Source of the DNA: Stappia albiluteola | GTDB taxonomy: Bacteria > Pseudomonadota > Alphaproteobacteria > Rhizobiales > Stappiaceae | Direction of reading: 5' to 3' | DNA length: 64,000 bases | NCBI RefSeq assembly: GCF_014050225.1 | Contig: NZ_JACFXV010000043.1 | Span: 1-64,000 of the forward strand | Shown: positions 26,863 to 36,343 of the stretch, piece by piece | Layout of the letters: each line of letters opens with the position of its first letter | How positions within the stretch are numbered: the stretch's first letter is position 1 | The notes under the pieces: generated by a model | Seen by the model: only the letters and a program-made list of their open reading frames with translations | Told to the model about the DNA's origin: nothing | Database searches by the model: none | Translations under genes and position numbers: made by a program

Positions 26863-28395
26863 ATGAACACCATCAATGACCAGGCTGCAATCCTCCGCAA
26901 GCGCCGCAAGGCCCGCCTGCTCGGCAGCGCGGTCGCGCTTGGCCTCGCCGGTGCCTTCACCGCGCAGACGATCGCTCCGCAGGGTTTCGCGCTTGCCGAT
27001 CCCGTTCATGTGGAAGCGCCTGCGCCCGCCAACTTCTCGGCCGTGGTTTCCGCCGTGCAGCCGGCCGTCGTCAGCGTGCGCGTGAAGACCGAAGCCCAGC
27101 CCGAGGCGATGTCGTTCAACGGCTTCGACGGCCTGCCCGGCTTCGAGGACCTTCCCAAGGACCATCCGCTGTACCGCTTCTTCCGCCGCTTCGGCGAGGA
27201 CGGCAACCAGGGCCAGCAGCAGAACAAGCGCGCACCGAAGCGCTATGGCCAGTCGCAGGGTTCCGGCTTCTTCATTTCCGACGACGGCTATCTCGTCACC
27301 AACGAGCACGTGGTCTCGCACGGCGAGGAATTCACGGTCGTCATGGATGACGGTACCGAATACGACGCCAAGCTGATCGGCTCCGACGAGCGCAGCGATC
27401 TCGCCCTGCTGAAGGTCGACGCGGAACGCACATTCACCTACGTGGAATTTGCGGACGACGCACCGGCGGTCGGCGAATGGGTCGTCGCGATCGGCAATCC
27501 GTTCGGTCTCGGCGGCTCGGTGACGGCCGGTATCGTTTCGGCCCGCGGCCGCGACATCGGCGCCGGACCCTATGACGATTTCATCCAGATCGATGCGCCG
27601 GTCAATCGCGGCAATTCCGGCGGCCCGGCCTTCAACGTCAATGGCCAGGTGATCGGCGTCAACGCGGCGATCTTCTCGCCGTCGGGTGGCAATGTGGGTA
27701 TTGCGTTCGCCATCCCCGCATCCACAGCCAGGACCATCGTGGCCGACCTGCGTGATGACGGCACCGTGGTGCGCGGCTGGCTGGGCGTGCAGATCCAGCC
27801 CGTGTCGCAGGACATTGCCGACAGCATCGGGCTGAAGGCTGCCAAGGGTGCGATCGTCGCCGAACCTCAGGCGGACAGCCCGGCGATCGCCGCCGGCATC
27901 CGCTCCGGCGATACCATCCTGAAGGTGGACGGCAAGGAGGTCGAAGGCCCGCGCGAGCTTGCCAAGATGATTGCCGGCTATGCGCCCGACACCAAGGTCG
28001 ACGTGACCATCTGGCGCGACGGCGAGGAAAAGGATGTCGAAGTCACGCTCGGCAAGCTGCCGGAAACGCGCAAGGCTGCCGCCGAAGTCAGCCCGACCGG
28101 CAAGGATACGGCCGTTGTCGAAAGCCTCGGCGTCGAGCTCGCCTCCGCAAAGAGCGCCGGCGCCGGTGACGAAGGCGTGGTCGTAACGGAGGTCGATCCC
28201 GACGGACCGGCCGCGGAAAAGGGCTTGAAGGCTGGCGACGTGATTCTTGAAGTCGCCGGCGAGGCCGTCGAAACACCGGGTGACGTGGCCGAAGCCGTCG
28301 TCGCTGCCTCGGAGAAAGGCCGGAAAGCGGTGCTGCTGAGGGTCAAGTCCGATCAGACAGTGCGCTTCGTCGCGCTGCCTGTCGAAAAGGCCTGA
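26863..28395 (+). CDS. degP: Periplasmic serine protease DegP/HtrA
   Basis: A 510-residue Do-like protease/chaperone for periplasmic protein quality control. A signal sequence (LLGSAVALGLAGAFTAQT) is followed by a trypsin-like domain with H149 (TNEHVVSHG), D179 (ERSDLALL) and S252 (NRGNSGGPAF), then two PDZ domains (RGWLGVQIQPVSQDIADSIG and DEGVVVTEVDPDGPAAEKG). ATG 26863 gives the signal peptide and has TTGGAGAAG upstream. Its place after ccmH-type genes and before a two-component pair is as in S. meliloti. Confidence 0.95.
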   Translation: MNTINDQAAILRKRRKARLLGSAVALGLAGAFTAQTIAPQGFALADPVHVEAPAPANFSAVVSAVQPAVVSVRVKTEAQPEAMSFNGFDGLPGFEDLPKDHPLYRFFRRFGEDGNQGQQQNKRAPKRYGQSQGSGFFISDDGYLVTNEHVVSHGEEFTVVMDDGTEYDAKLIGSDERSDLALLKVDAERTFTYVEFADDAPAVGEWVVAIGNPFGLGGSVTAGIVSARGRDIGAGPYDDFIQIDAPVNRGNSGGPAFNVNGQVIGVNAAIFSPSGGNVGIAFAIPASTARTIVADLRDDGTVVRGWLGVQIQPVSQDIADSIGLKAAKGAIVAEPQADSPAIAAGIRSGDTILKVDGKEVEGPRELAKMIAGYAPDTKVDVTIWRDGEEKDVEVTLGKLPETRKAAAEVSPTGKDTAVVESLGVELASAKSAGAGDEGVVVTEVDPDGPAAEKGLKAGDVILEVAGEAVETPGDVAEAVVAASEKGRKAVLLRVKSDQTVRFVALPVEKA

Positions 28396-28398
28396 GGC

Positions 28399-28457
28399 AA
28401 AACTGGCGGCGCGGTTCTCAATTCGCCCCCGCTGGGGAATCGCGCCGTTACAGTTTT
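28399..28457 (+). terminator. Probable degP terminator
   Basis: A long stem: AAAACTG and GGCGCG on the left pair with CGCGCC and CAGTTTT on the right, around a roughly 27-base interior that itself contains CCCCC/GGGG. It starts just after the degP stop and ends in TTTTA. Confidence 0.6.
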
Positions 28458-28497
28458 ACAGGTCCGAGCCCTGAACTATAGTTCCATCCTATGTTTT

Positions 28498-28531
28498 GGA
28501 CCGGCGGGACTGCAAACCGCCGGTCCTTTCC
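28498..28531 (+). terminator. Second hairpin, 5' leader of the response regulator gene
   Basis: GGACCGGCGG (28498-28507) pairs perfectly with CCGCCGGTCC (28517-28526), followed by TTTCC. It lies 30 bases before the next ATG, so it may be a second terminator or a leader structure. Confidence 0.5.
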
Positions 28532-28557
28532 GTCGATAAGCACAGCCGAAGATTGTC

Positions 28558-29238
28558 ATGCGCATTCTCATTGTTGAAGATGACCGCGAAGCTGCCGCCT
28601 ATCTCGCCAAGGCGCTGAAGGAGGCCGGCCATGTCGTCGACCAGGCGGCGGACGGCGAAGAAGGCTATGCTCTCGCAGCCAGCAGCGACTACGACGTCCT
28701 TGTGATCGACCGGATGCTGCCGCGCCGCGACGGGCTTTCCGTCGTTTCGGCGCTGCGCAAGGACGGCAACCACACGCCGGTGCTGATCCTCTCGGCCCTT
28801 GGCCAGGTGGACGACCGGGTGACGGGGCTGCGCGCCGGCGGCGACGACTACCTGCCGAAACCCTATGCCTTTTCCGAACTTCTCGCGCGCGTCGAGGCGC
28901 TGGGCCGCCGCCCGCGCCAGGCGGGGCTGGAAACCTCCTACAAGGTGGGCGACCTGACGCTCGACCGGCTGAGCCATACTGTCGAGCGGGCGGGCAAGGA
29001 GATCCCGCTGCAGCCGCGCGAATTCAAGCTGCTCGAATATCTGATGCAGAATGCCGGGCAGGTCGTGACGCGGACGATGCTCCTGGAAAACGTCTGGGAA
29101 TATCATTTCGATCCGCAGACCAACGTCATCGACGTGCATATCTCCCGCCTGAGATCGAAGATCGACAAGGATTTCGACCGTCCGCTGCTTCACACCATTC
29201 GCGGGGCGGGATACTCGATCCGTGACCTCGCTCGGTAA
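28558..29238 (+). CDS. OmpR-family response regulator
   Basis: A 226-residue regulator with receiver residues E7-D8-D9, phospho-acceptor D51 (VLVIDRMLPRRDG) and KP at the usual position (DDYLPKPYAF), and an OmpR-type winged helix (PREFKLLEYLMQNAGQVVTRT, HISRLRSKID, TIRGAGYSI). It overlaps the next kinase gene by 17 bases. Placement right after degP suggests an envelope-linked role, but targets cannot be read from the sequence. Confidence 0.9.
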   Translation: MRILIVEDDREAAAYLAKALKEAGHVVDQAADGEEGYALAASSDYDVLVIDRMLPRRDGLSVVSALRKDGNHTPVLILSALGQVDDRVTGLRAGGDDYLPKPYAFSELLARVEALGRRPRQAGLETSYKVGDLTLDRLSHTVERAGKEIPLQPREFKLLEYLMQNAGQVVTRTMLLENVWEYHFDPQTNVIDVHISRLRSKIDKDFDRPLLHTIRGAGYSIRDLAR

Positions 29239-30625
29239 GTTTTTCCGAACCACCGCCTTCAAGCTTGCCGTTATCTATCTCGGCGTGCTGACGATCGCCT
29301 CCGGCGTGCTTCTGGTCTATATCGCGCAGGAAACGGCCTCCGCCATGCGCGACCAGATCGTGGAAACGGTGGATGCGGAAATTTCCGGGCTTGCCGAACA
29401 GTACCGCGCAGGCGGCATCCGCCGGCTCGTCGGCGTGGTCGATGCCCTGTCGCGCCGGCCGGGAGCCAGCCTCTATCTGGTAACGGATTTTGCCGGCAAC
29501 GCGCTTGCCGGCAACATCCAGGGAATTTCGGCCGACGCGATGGCCGGGGCGAACGGACAGCTCCAGCGCATCGACTACAGCCGCATCGACGACAATGCCC
29601 GCCTCGAGGCGCTGGTGCGCGTCTTCGAGATCAAGGGCGGCTTTCGCGTGCTGGTCGGCCGCGACCTGGCAGAGCAGCAATTCTTCCGCGTCGTATTGGC
29701 GGAGTCCCTGCGGTACTGGCTGGTCATTCTCGTCATTCTGGGTTTCGTCACCTGGATCTTCGTCAGTCGCCGGGTGCTGAAACGCATCGACGCCATGTCG
29801 GCAACCGGGCGGCGCATCATAAATGGCGACCTGAGCGAGCGGCTGCCGGTCGACGGCAGCGGCGACGAATTCGACCGGCTGGCGACCGGCCTGAACGCCA
29901 TGCTGGAAAAGATCGAGGCGCTGCTTTACGGCCTCAAGGATGTTTCCGACAATATCGCCCATGACCTCAAGACGCCGCTGACACGCATGCGCAACCGGCT
30001 GGAGGGCGCGCTGCGCGAGGGCGCCGACCACGACAAGGCGGTGTATCGCAGTACGCTGGAATCGGCGATCGAGGACTGCGACCACCTGATCCGCACCTTC
30101 GACGCGCTGCTTCGCATCGCCCGCGTCGAGGCGGGCTCGTCGGATGCGGAAATGACGACGATCGACCTCAAGGAACTGACCGGGGAAATCGCCGAGCTTT
30201 ACGAGCCACTTGCCGAGCACGAAGGCTCCACGCTCTCCCTTGGAGAAGTTCAGCCCTTGACGGCAAAGGGAAATCGGGAACTTCTGGCACAGGCGCTGGT
30301 CAATCTGGTCGAAAATGCCTTGAAATACGGAAAGGACCCGGCGACAGGCAGCGCGAAAGTGGCCATTGCGGTCAGGCGCGAAGGCGATACGGCAGTGCTC
30401 TCGGTCAGCGATACAGGCGCCGGGATCGCCGAGACCGACCGGGAGCGGGCGGCACGGCGCTTCGTGCGTCTGGAGGCGAGCCGGTCGGAGCCGGGCTCCG
30501 GCCTCGGCCTCAGCCTGGTTCAGGCCGTTGCGAGGCTGCATGGCGGCAGCCTGGAGCTTGGCGACGCAGCACCGGGCCTTCGGGCCGAATTGCGCCTGCC
30601 TGTCGAGGAGGCGGGCGCTAACTGA
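29222..30625 (+). CDS. Sensor histidine kinase
   Basis: A 467-residue membrane kinase. Spans at about 14-34 and 164-182 enclose a periplasmic domain of about 130 residues. HAMP follows (SATGRRIINGDLSERLPV), then HisKA with H247 (NIAHDLKTPLTRMRN) and an ATPase domain (LVNLVENALKYG, DTGAGI, GSGLGLSLV). It is translated with the upstream regulator and is presumably its cognate kinase. The ligand is unknown. Confidence 0.9.
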   Translation: MTSLGKFFRTTAFKLAVIYLGVLTIASGVLLVYIAQETASAMRDQIVETVDAEISGLAEQYRAGGIRRLVGVVDALSRRPGASLYLVTDFAGNALAGNIQGISADAMAGANGQLQRIDYSRIDDNARLEALVRVFEIKGGFRVLVGRDLAEQQFFRVVLAESLRYWLVILVILGFVTWIFVSRRVLKRIDAMSATGRRIINGDLSERLPVDGSGDEFDRLATGLNAMLEKIEALLYGLKDVSDNIAHDLKTPLTRMRNRLEGALREGADHDKAVYRSTLESAIEDCDHLIRTFDALLRIARVEAGSSDAEMTTIDLKELTGEIAELYEPLAEHEGSTLSLGEVQPLTAKGNRELLAQALVNLVENALKYGKDPATGSAKVAIAVRREGDTAVLSVSDTGAGIAETDRERAARRFVRLEASRSEPGSGLGLSLVQAVARLHGGSLELGDAAPGLRAELRLPVEEAGAN

Positions 30626-30656
30626 CGATATAGTAGCGGCAAGCGGGGGAAGTGTG

Positions 30657-33593
30657 ATGGCTGGTGAGGTGCCGCAAGGCGAAGGGCAGGGGCTCGCAGC
30701 GCTGGCGAGCGTTTACCCGAAGCCGGTGGACGAGGCCGCCGCGGCAAGCGTGCTGGAAGATCTGGAGGGGGCGCCCTTCGAGGACGAAGCCGTTCGCCGC
30801 CTGCTGTCGGGTATCTTCGCCAATGCACCTTATCTGCGCGATCTTGGCCTGATCGACAAGGATCGCCTTGCCGAAATCCTGCGCGGCGATCCGCGCCGGC
30901 GCGTTGCGGGTTTGATCGAGGCGGCGAGGGATCTGGCTCCCGCCGACGAAGCCAGCCTGATGACCGGCTTGCGCAACCTCAAGAAGGACCTGGCGCTCAC
31001 CCTCGGCCTCGCCGACATCGGCGGCGTCCTCGATCTCGACGAGATAACGGGCGCGCTGAGCCGCTTCGCCGACGCGGCACTGACGGCTGCAATCCGCTTC
31101 TGCCTTCGCGACCTCGCGGCGCGGGGGCGTTTCGTGCCGGTGAAGGAGGATGAGCCGGAATTCGGCTCCGGCTTCATCGTGCTCGCCATGGGCAAATACG
31201 GCGCGCTGGAGCTGAATTATTCCTCCGATATCGACCTGATCGCGCTCTACGACCCGCACAAGGCACCGCTTGCCGGCGCCGCCGAGGCGCCGGTCGAATT
31301 CGTGCGGCTGACGAAGAGGGTGGTGAAAATCCTGAGCGACCGCACGGCGGACGGCTATGTCTTTCGTACCGACCTGAGATTGAGGCCGGATCCGGGCGCC
31401 ACGCCGCTGGCCATGTCGGTGCCGGCGGCCTTCGTCTACTACGAAAGCCTCGGACAGAACTGGGAACGCGCGGCGTTGATCAAGGCCAGGGCCTGCGCCG
31501 GCGATATCGTGGCCGGCGAGAGCTTCCTGAAGGAGATCGCGCCCTTCATCTGGCGCAAATATCTGGATTATGCGGCGATCGCGGATGTCCATTCGATCAA
31601 GCGCCAGATCCATGCGCACAAGGGCCACGGCAGGGTCGCGGTTGCCGGCCACAACGTGAAGCTAGGCCGCGGCGGCATTCGCGAAGTGGAGTTCTTCGCC
31701 CAGACGCAGCAGCTCATCGCCGGCGGGCGGATTCCGGAACTGCGGGGCCGCCGCACGCTGGATACGCTGGCCACGCTCACCCGCCTCGGCTGGATCGAGG
31801 AAGATGCGCGCGCCGAACTCACCGACGCCTACCGGTTCCTGCGAGCGGTCGAGCATCGCATTCAGATGGTGAATGACGAACAGACGCACAGCCTGCCGGA
31901 GGACGAGGCGGGCCTCGCGCGGATCGCCTATCTGATGGGCTATCGGGAGCGTGCGGCATTCGAAAAGGACATGCGGCGGCAACTGACGACGGTGCAGCGC
32001 CATTATGCGGCCTTGTTCGAGGATGAGCCGGAACTCGCGTCGGAACTCGGCAATCTTGTCTTTACCGGAGACGACGACGACCCGGATACGCTGGAGACGC
32101 TGGGCCGTCTGGGCTTCAAGCGGCCAGTCGATGCTTGCCGCATCATCAAGGCCTGGCATTTCGGCCGCTATCCGGCCGTAAGATCCACCAAGGCTCGCGA
32201 AAGACTGACGGAGCTGCATCCGCTTCTCATCGACGCTCTGGCCAGGACCGACAATGCCGATCAGGCGCTGATTGCCTTCGACGGTTTCCTGTCGAAGCTG
32301 CCGGCGGGTGTGCAGCTCTTTTCCCTGCTCAAGTCGAACCCGCAGCTTCTGCAACTGATGGCGACGGTGATGGGGGCAGCACCGCGCATGGCGGAAGTGG
32401 TGTCGCGCCGGGTGCATGTGCTGGATGCGGTGCTCGACCCGGCCTTTTTCGACGCCATGCCTCGCGCGGCCGATTTCGAAGCCGGCCTCGACCGCACCCT
32501 GTCACTCGCGCGCTTCTACGAGGAAGCGCTGGACCGGGCGCGCATCTTCGCGCAGGAGCAGAAATTCTTGATCGGCCTGAGGCTGATTTCCGACACCCTG
32601 AATGCCCATCAGATGGGGCATGCGCTGGCCCGCCTGGCCGAGGTCATCGTCCAGCGCCTGTCCGTCCATGTCGTCGAGCATGTGGCCGAGTCCCACGGGC
32701 GGCTTGCGGGCGGCGACTTCGCGATCCTCGCCATGGGCAAGCTCGGCGGGCGGGAAATGACGTCGGCGTCCGACCTCGACCTGATCCTCCTCTACGATTT
32801 TGATGAGGAGACCCCGAAGACCGACGGGGCGAGGCCCTTGGAGGCGAGCCAGTATTATATCCGCCTGACGCAGCGGCTCGTGACGGCCCTCTCGGCACCC
32901 ACGGCCGAAGGGCAGCTCTACGAAGTCGATTTCCGCCTGCGGCCGTCAGGCAATGCCGGTCCGCTCGCGACGAGGCTTTCCTCCTTCGAGGACTATCAGA
33001 AGAGCCGGGCCTGGACCTGGGAACACATGGCGCTGACGCGGGCGCGGGTCATCGCCGCGACTTCCGACGATTTCCGCAAGAGGATCGAGACGTCCATCGA
33101 GAAAACCCTTTGCGCTGCGCGTGAGGAAAAGACGATCGGCCGCGAGGTTGCCTCGATGCGCGCGCGGATCGAGGCGGAAAAGGGCACGAGCGACATCTGG
33201 GACCTGAAACAGGTCGCCGGCGGCATGGTGGATATCGAATTCGTTGCCCAGTACCTGCAGCTCGTCCATTCCGCAAGCCATCCCGACATCCTGAACCAGA
33301 ACACGGAAACGGCACTCGGCAAGGCGGCGGAGGCGGGTGTGCTGTCCGCGGCGGATGCGGAAGTCCTCATTCCCGCCATCCGCCTGTATCATGCATTGAC
33401 GCAGGTGCTGCGTCTTGCTTGGGAGGGCGGCTTCAAGGCCGAGACGGCGCCGCGCGGCGTGATCGATCTTCTGCTGCGGGCAAGCTCGGAGCCGGATTTC
33501 AGCCGGCTGGAAGCGCTGCTGCGCGAAACGCAGGGCCGGGTGCGGGCCACTTTCGAGCGGCTGGCGGGCGAGGTGAAACCCGACAGTCAGTGA
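30657..33593 (+). CDS. glnE: Glutamine synthetase adenylyltransferase/deadenylase GlnE
   Basis: A 978-residue bifunctional enzyme that adds or removes AMP on glutamine synthetase in response to nitrogen status. Two nucleotidyltransferase domains are visible: the N-terminal one at KYGALELNYSSDIDLIALYD and the C-terminal one at MTSASDLDLILLYDFDEE, each with the G-S-x-D-x-D type metal site, with linking helical domains. ATG 30657 follows GCGGGGGAA; the longer upstream frame lies inside the kinase gene. The 3' end overlaps the convergent pleC-like gene by seven bases. Confidence 0.95.
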   Translation: MAGEVPQGEGQGLAALASVYPKPVDEAAAASVLEDLEGAPFEDEAVRRLLSGIFANAPYLRDLGLIDKDRLAEILRGDPRRRVAGLIEAARDLAPADEASLMTGLRNLKKDLALTLGLADIGGVLDLDEITGALSRFADAALTAAIRFCLRDLAARGRFVPVKEDEPEFGSGFIVLAMGKYGALELNYSSDIDLIALYDPHKAPLAGAAEAPVEFVRLTKRVVKILSDRTADGYVFRTDLRLRPDPGATPLAMSVPAAFVYYESLGQNWERAALIKARACAGDIVAGESFLKEIAPFIWRKYLDYAAIADVHSIKRQIHAHKGHGRVAVAGHNVKLGRGGIREVEFFAQTQQLIAGGRIPELRGRRTLDTLATLTRLGWIEEDARAELTDAYRFLRAVEHRIQMVNDEQTHSLPEDEAGLARIAYLMGYRERAAFEKDMRRQLTTVQRHYAALFEDEPELASELGNLVFTGDDDDPDTLETLGRLGFKRPVDACRIIKAWHFGRYPAVRSTKARERLTELHPLLIDALARTDNADQALIAFDGFLSKLPAGVQLFSLLKSNPQLLQLMATVMGAAPRMAEVVSRRVHVLDAVLDPAFFDAMPRAADFEAGLDRTLSLARFYEEALDRARIFAQEQKFLIGLRLISDTLNAHQMGHALARLAEVIVQRLSVHVVEHVAESHGRLAGGDFAILAMGKLGGREMTSASDLDLILLYDFDEETPKTDGARPLEASQYYIRLTQRLVTALSAPTAEGQLYEVDFRLRPSGNAGPLATRLSSFEDYQKSRAWTWEHMALTRARVIAATSDDFRKRIETSIEKTLCAAREEKTIGREVASMRARIEAEKGTSDIWDLKQVAGGMVDIEFVAQYLQLVHSASHPDILNQNTETALGKAAEAGVLSAADAEVLIPAIRLYHALTQVLRLAWEGGFKAETAPRGVIDLLLRASSEPDFSRLEALLRETQGRVRATFERLAGEVKPDSQ

Positions 33594-35992
33594 ACTGTCG
33601 GACCGTTGACGGGCAGGCGGATGACGACCGTGGTGCCCACGCCCACTTCCGAATCGATGCGCATCGAGCCGCCATGCAGTTCCGTCAGCGAGCGGGCAAT
33701 GGCCAGGCCAAGGCCGGACCCCTTGTGCGTCTTGGTCATCTGGTTCTCGACCTGGACGAAGGGCTGCGCAAGCATCGGGATATGCTCGCGGGCGATGCCG
33801 ATGCCGGTGTCGGTGACGGAGATTTCCAGCCAGTCGGTGCCGCGCGCGGCGTTCAGGGTGACGCGGCCATTGTCCGGCGTGAACTTCACGCCATTGGCGA
33901 GCAGGTTGATCAGGATCTGCTTGATCGCGCGGCGATCGCCGGACACATGCAAATCGATGCCGGCATTGGCTTCCACCGTGATCTGCTTTTCCTTGGCGGT
34001 CGCGGAAATGATGCGGGTGACGTCTTCCACGATCTTGCCGACGTCTACTTCCTCGCTCTTCAGCTCCATGCGGCCGGCTTCGATCTTCGACATGTCGAGG
34101 ATGTCGTTGATGACGTTCAGCAGGTAGCGGCCGCTTTCATGAATGTCGCGGCAATATTCCTCGTACTTGCCCGAGCCGAGCGAGCCGAACATTCCCTGGT
34201 TCATGATTTCCGAGAAGCCGATGATGGCGTTCAGCGGCGTGCGCAACTCGTGCGAGATATTGGCCAGGAATTCCGACTTGGCGCGGTTGGCGTCCTCGGC
34301 GCGCGTCTTTTCCTCTGCGTATTTCTCAGCCAGTTCGACGAGCTGCTGTGCCTGGACTTCGAGCTTCTGGCGTGACTGACGCAGGTCTGCGATCGTGGCG
34401 ATCTGGCGCCGCTCGCTTTCCATCAGCTTTTCTTCGTGGCGCTTCAGCGCGGTGATGTCCGTTCCGACCGAGACGAAGCCGCCGTCCTTGGTGCGGCGCT
34501 CGGAAATCTGCAGCCAGCGGCCATCCTCCAGTTGCGCCTCGTAGCTCGCCGAAGGGTCGTTCGCTTCCGTGCCGATCGTCGGGCTTGCGTTGACGACGGG
34601 CTGGCGCGCGGCGGACATGACGGAGGCATAGGCGGTGCCGGGCTTGATCACGGTATTCGGCAGATTGTGCAGCGTCTGGTAGTTCGAATTGCACATCACC
34701 AGGCGGTTTTCGGAATCCCACAGCACGAAGGCTTCCGAAATCGTCTCGATCGCGTCGCGCAGGCGAAGATCCGCCGTGCGGCTCTGCTCGGCCAGAAGCT
34801 TCTGTTCGGTCACGTCGATGCAGATGCCGATCAGGTGCGGCTCGCTCAGGCCCGGCTCGCTGTGCACCTCGGCGCGCGCCCTGAGCCACACCCATTCCCC
34901 GTTGGCATGGCGCATGCGGAACATCTGGTCGACCGTGCTTTCGCCGGTCTCCAGCAGGTGTTCCGCGAGGCGATAAAGGTCGACGTCGTCGGGGTGGACG
35001 AGGGCGGAAATCTCGGAAAAGCCGAGAATGTCGTCGCGCGGCTTCATGCCGAGCATTTCATAGAGAGAGGACGACCAGAAGATCCGGCCGCGCGAAAGGT
35101 CCCAGTCGAACAGGCCGCAACGGCCGCGAGTGAGAGCAGCGTCGATCCGACCGCGCGCGGCGCCATAGATCAGGTCGGCCTGTTCGGCGCGTGTCGCCTG
35201 GGCGAAGAAGGCATAGATCAGGACAATCAGGACAGCCGCCGTGCCGACGAAGAGCGTCACGTTGGCCGAAACATCCGCGCGCCAGCTCGCGAAGATCGCG
35301 CTTTCCGGTTGCAGGATCGCGACCATGCCGAGGCGGCCGTCCAGATGATGCACCGTCGCATAGGCCGCCTCGTCCGTGCCTTCGTTCACCGGCAGGACGC
35401 CGGCACGTTCGCCGAAGACCGTCAGCGGCTGGCCCAACCCGAGAAGGTCGGACAATGGGCGACCTTCGATTTCCGGACGGATTGGAGCGCTTGCGACAAT
35501 GGTTCCGTTGGTGTCGGCGACATAGATCTGTCGGGCATCGCTGGTGGCGCGGGGCGGCAGGTTGTCGGCCAGGGCGGCCTGCAGGGCGTCGGCAAACCCC
35601 TGCTCGGGCAGGGTCTGTTCGGACAGGGACAGGCGGGCGGAGAGGGCGGTTGCAACCAGCGTCAGCTCGTCGCGGGCGCGCGCGTCCACCTCCTGATAGG
35701 CGTAGGAGAGCGAAAGGGCGCGGTAGACGGCGAGCGTCGCGATGAAAAAGATGCTGAGCGTCGGGATCAGGCCGCGGAAGAAGGGCTCCGCGGTCAGGAG
35801 ACGATGATAGGCCGGCTGCGTGAGCAGCCGGATATGCGCCGTCAGGGACGATCGCCCCCGATGCTTTCTTATGAAGTCCGCGAATCGACGCGCGGACGCG
35901 GTGGCAACAAATGCCCGCGCCATCGCCATGGCCCCCGATGTGTCGATTTTGCTGCCGATCCGATGCACGCCGCACGTTCGAATCGAATTCAT
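33587..35992 (-). CDS. pleC: PAS-domain sensor histidine kinase, PleC-like
   Basis: An 801-residue kinase. Two membrane spans (about 72-92, and FVGTAAVLIVLIYAFFA) flank a periplasmic domain. Then come a PAS/PAC unit (WSSSLYEMLGMKPRD), a second PAS (ISEAFVLWDSENRLVMCNSN), HisKA with H581 (NISHELRTPLNAIIGFSE) and an ATPase domain (NLLANGVKFTPDNG, DTGIGI, GSGLGLAI). The SHELRTPLNAIIGFSE box is characteristic of the PleC/DivJ/PdhS group that controls DivK and the CtrA cell-cycle pathway. As I recall, the S. meliloti PleC gene also lies beside glnE. M22 (35929) is an alternative start. Confidence 0.8.
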   Translation of the reverse strand: MNSIRTCGVHRIGSKIDTSGAMAMARAFVATASARRFADFIRKHRGRSSLTAHIRLLTQPAYHRLLTAEPFFRGLIPTLSIFFIATLAVYRALSLSYAYQEVDARARDELTLVATALSARLSLSEQTLPEQGFADALQAALADNLPPRATSDARQIYVADTNGTIVASAPIRPEIEGRPLSDLLGLGQPLTVFGERAGVLPVNEGTDEAAYATVHHLDGRLGMVAILQPESAIFASWRADVSANVTLFVGTAAVLIVLIYAFFAQATRAEQADLIYGAARGRIDAALTRGRCGLFDWDLSRGRIFWSSSLYEMLGMKPRDDILGFSEISALVHPDDVDLYRLAEHLLETGESTVDQMFRMRHANGEWVWLRARAEVHSEPGLSEPHLIGICIDVTEQKLLAEQSRTADLRLRDAIETISEAFVLWDSENRLVMCNSNYQTLHNLPNTVIKPGTAYASVMSAARQPVVNASPTIGTEANDPSASYEAQLEDGRWLQISERRTKDGGFVSVGTDITALKRHEEKLMESERRQIATIADLRQSRQKLEVQAQQLVELAEKYAEEKTRAEDANRAKSEFLANISHELRTPLNAIIGFSEIMNQGMFGSLGSGKYEEYCRDIHESGRYLLNVINDILDMSKIEAGRMELKSEEVDVGKIVEDVTRIISATAKEKQITVEANAGIDLHVSGDRRAIKQILINLLANGVKFTPDNGRVTLNAARGTDWLEISVTDTGIGIAREHIPMLAQPFVQVENQMTKTHKGSGLGLAIARSLTELHGGSMRIDSEVGVGTTVVIRLPVNGPTVH

Positions 35993-36041
35993 TTGAATCG
36001 TATTCGCGGATTCTGTCCAGTCCTTCGGCAGAAAATTTTGG

Positions 36042-36056
36042 TTAATGCATCGTTAA
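36042..36056. promoter_or_regulatory. Perfect CtrA box TTAA-N7-TTAA
   Basis: TTAA at 36042-36045 and TTAA at 36053-36056 with a 7-base spacer match the full consensus of the alphaproteobacterial cell-cycle regulator CtrA. It lies about 50 bases upstream of the pleC-like gene on the minus strand and 15 bases before the GTG of the small plus-strand ORF. Confidence 0.65.
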
Positions 36057-36071
36057 TGCAACATAGGAGTC

Positions 36072-36326
36072 GTGCAGTTGACTTCAGTTAAAATTTATTC
36101 GCATGCCGTAGAGAGAGTAATATTGCGTTGCGATAATTACCATGGAAGCTCGGTGGATATTGTTTCTCATGGTGATGCAATAGTTCTGCCGAAACTTGAT
36201 CTGGCATTTCGTGCGCCGGATAATTGTTTTTGGATAGGGCATATCCCGCGTAGATTGATTCAATCCGCGCAGGATATGCTCAAGATATTGATGGTAAAGC
36301 GTTTTCTCGCTCGGGCGGATACCTGA
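36072..36326 (+). CDS. Small AT-rich orphan ORF, weakly PilZ-like
   Basis: An 84-codon ORF with a GTG start closely preceded by AGGAGT. Codon use is AT-rich at third positions, unlike its GC-rich neighbours. The product has RVILR (an RxxxR-type motif) and, 13 residues later, VDIVSHGDAIVLP, which loosely recalls the D/N-x-S-x-x-G element of c-di-GMP-binding PilZ domains with one extra residue. It ends 18 bases from the convergent pepN stop. It may be a transferred or fast-evolving small regulator; it may also be non-coding AT-rich spacer. Confidence 0.4.
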   Translation: MQLTSVKIYSHAVERVILRCDNYHGSSVDIVSHGDAIVLPKLDLAFRAPDNCFWIGHIPRRLIQSAQDMLKILMVKRFLARADT

Positions 36327-36343
36327 TTTGAAGCCCGGGCCTG

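Noticed and set aside
34436-36091. 551-codon plus-strand ORF
   Set aside because: It is antisense to the pleC-like gene, low-complexity in composition and matches no fold. The kinase on the other strand has clear domains.
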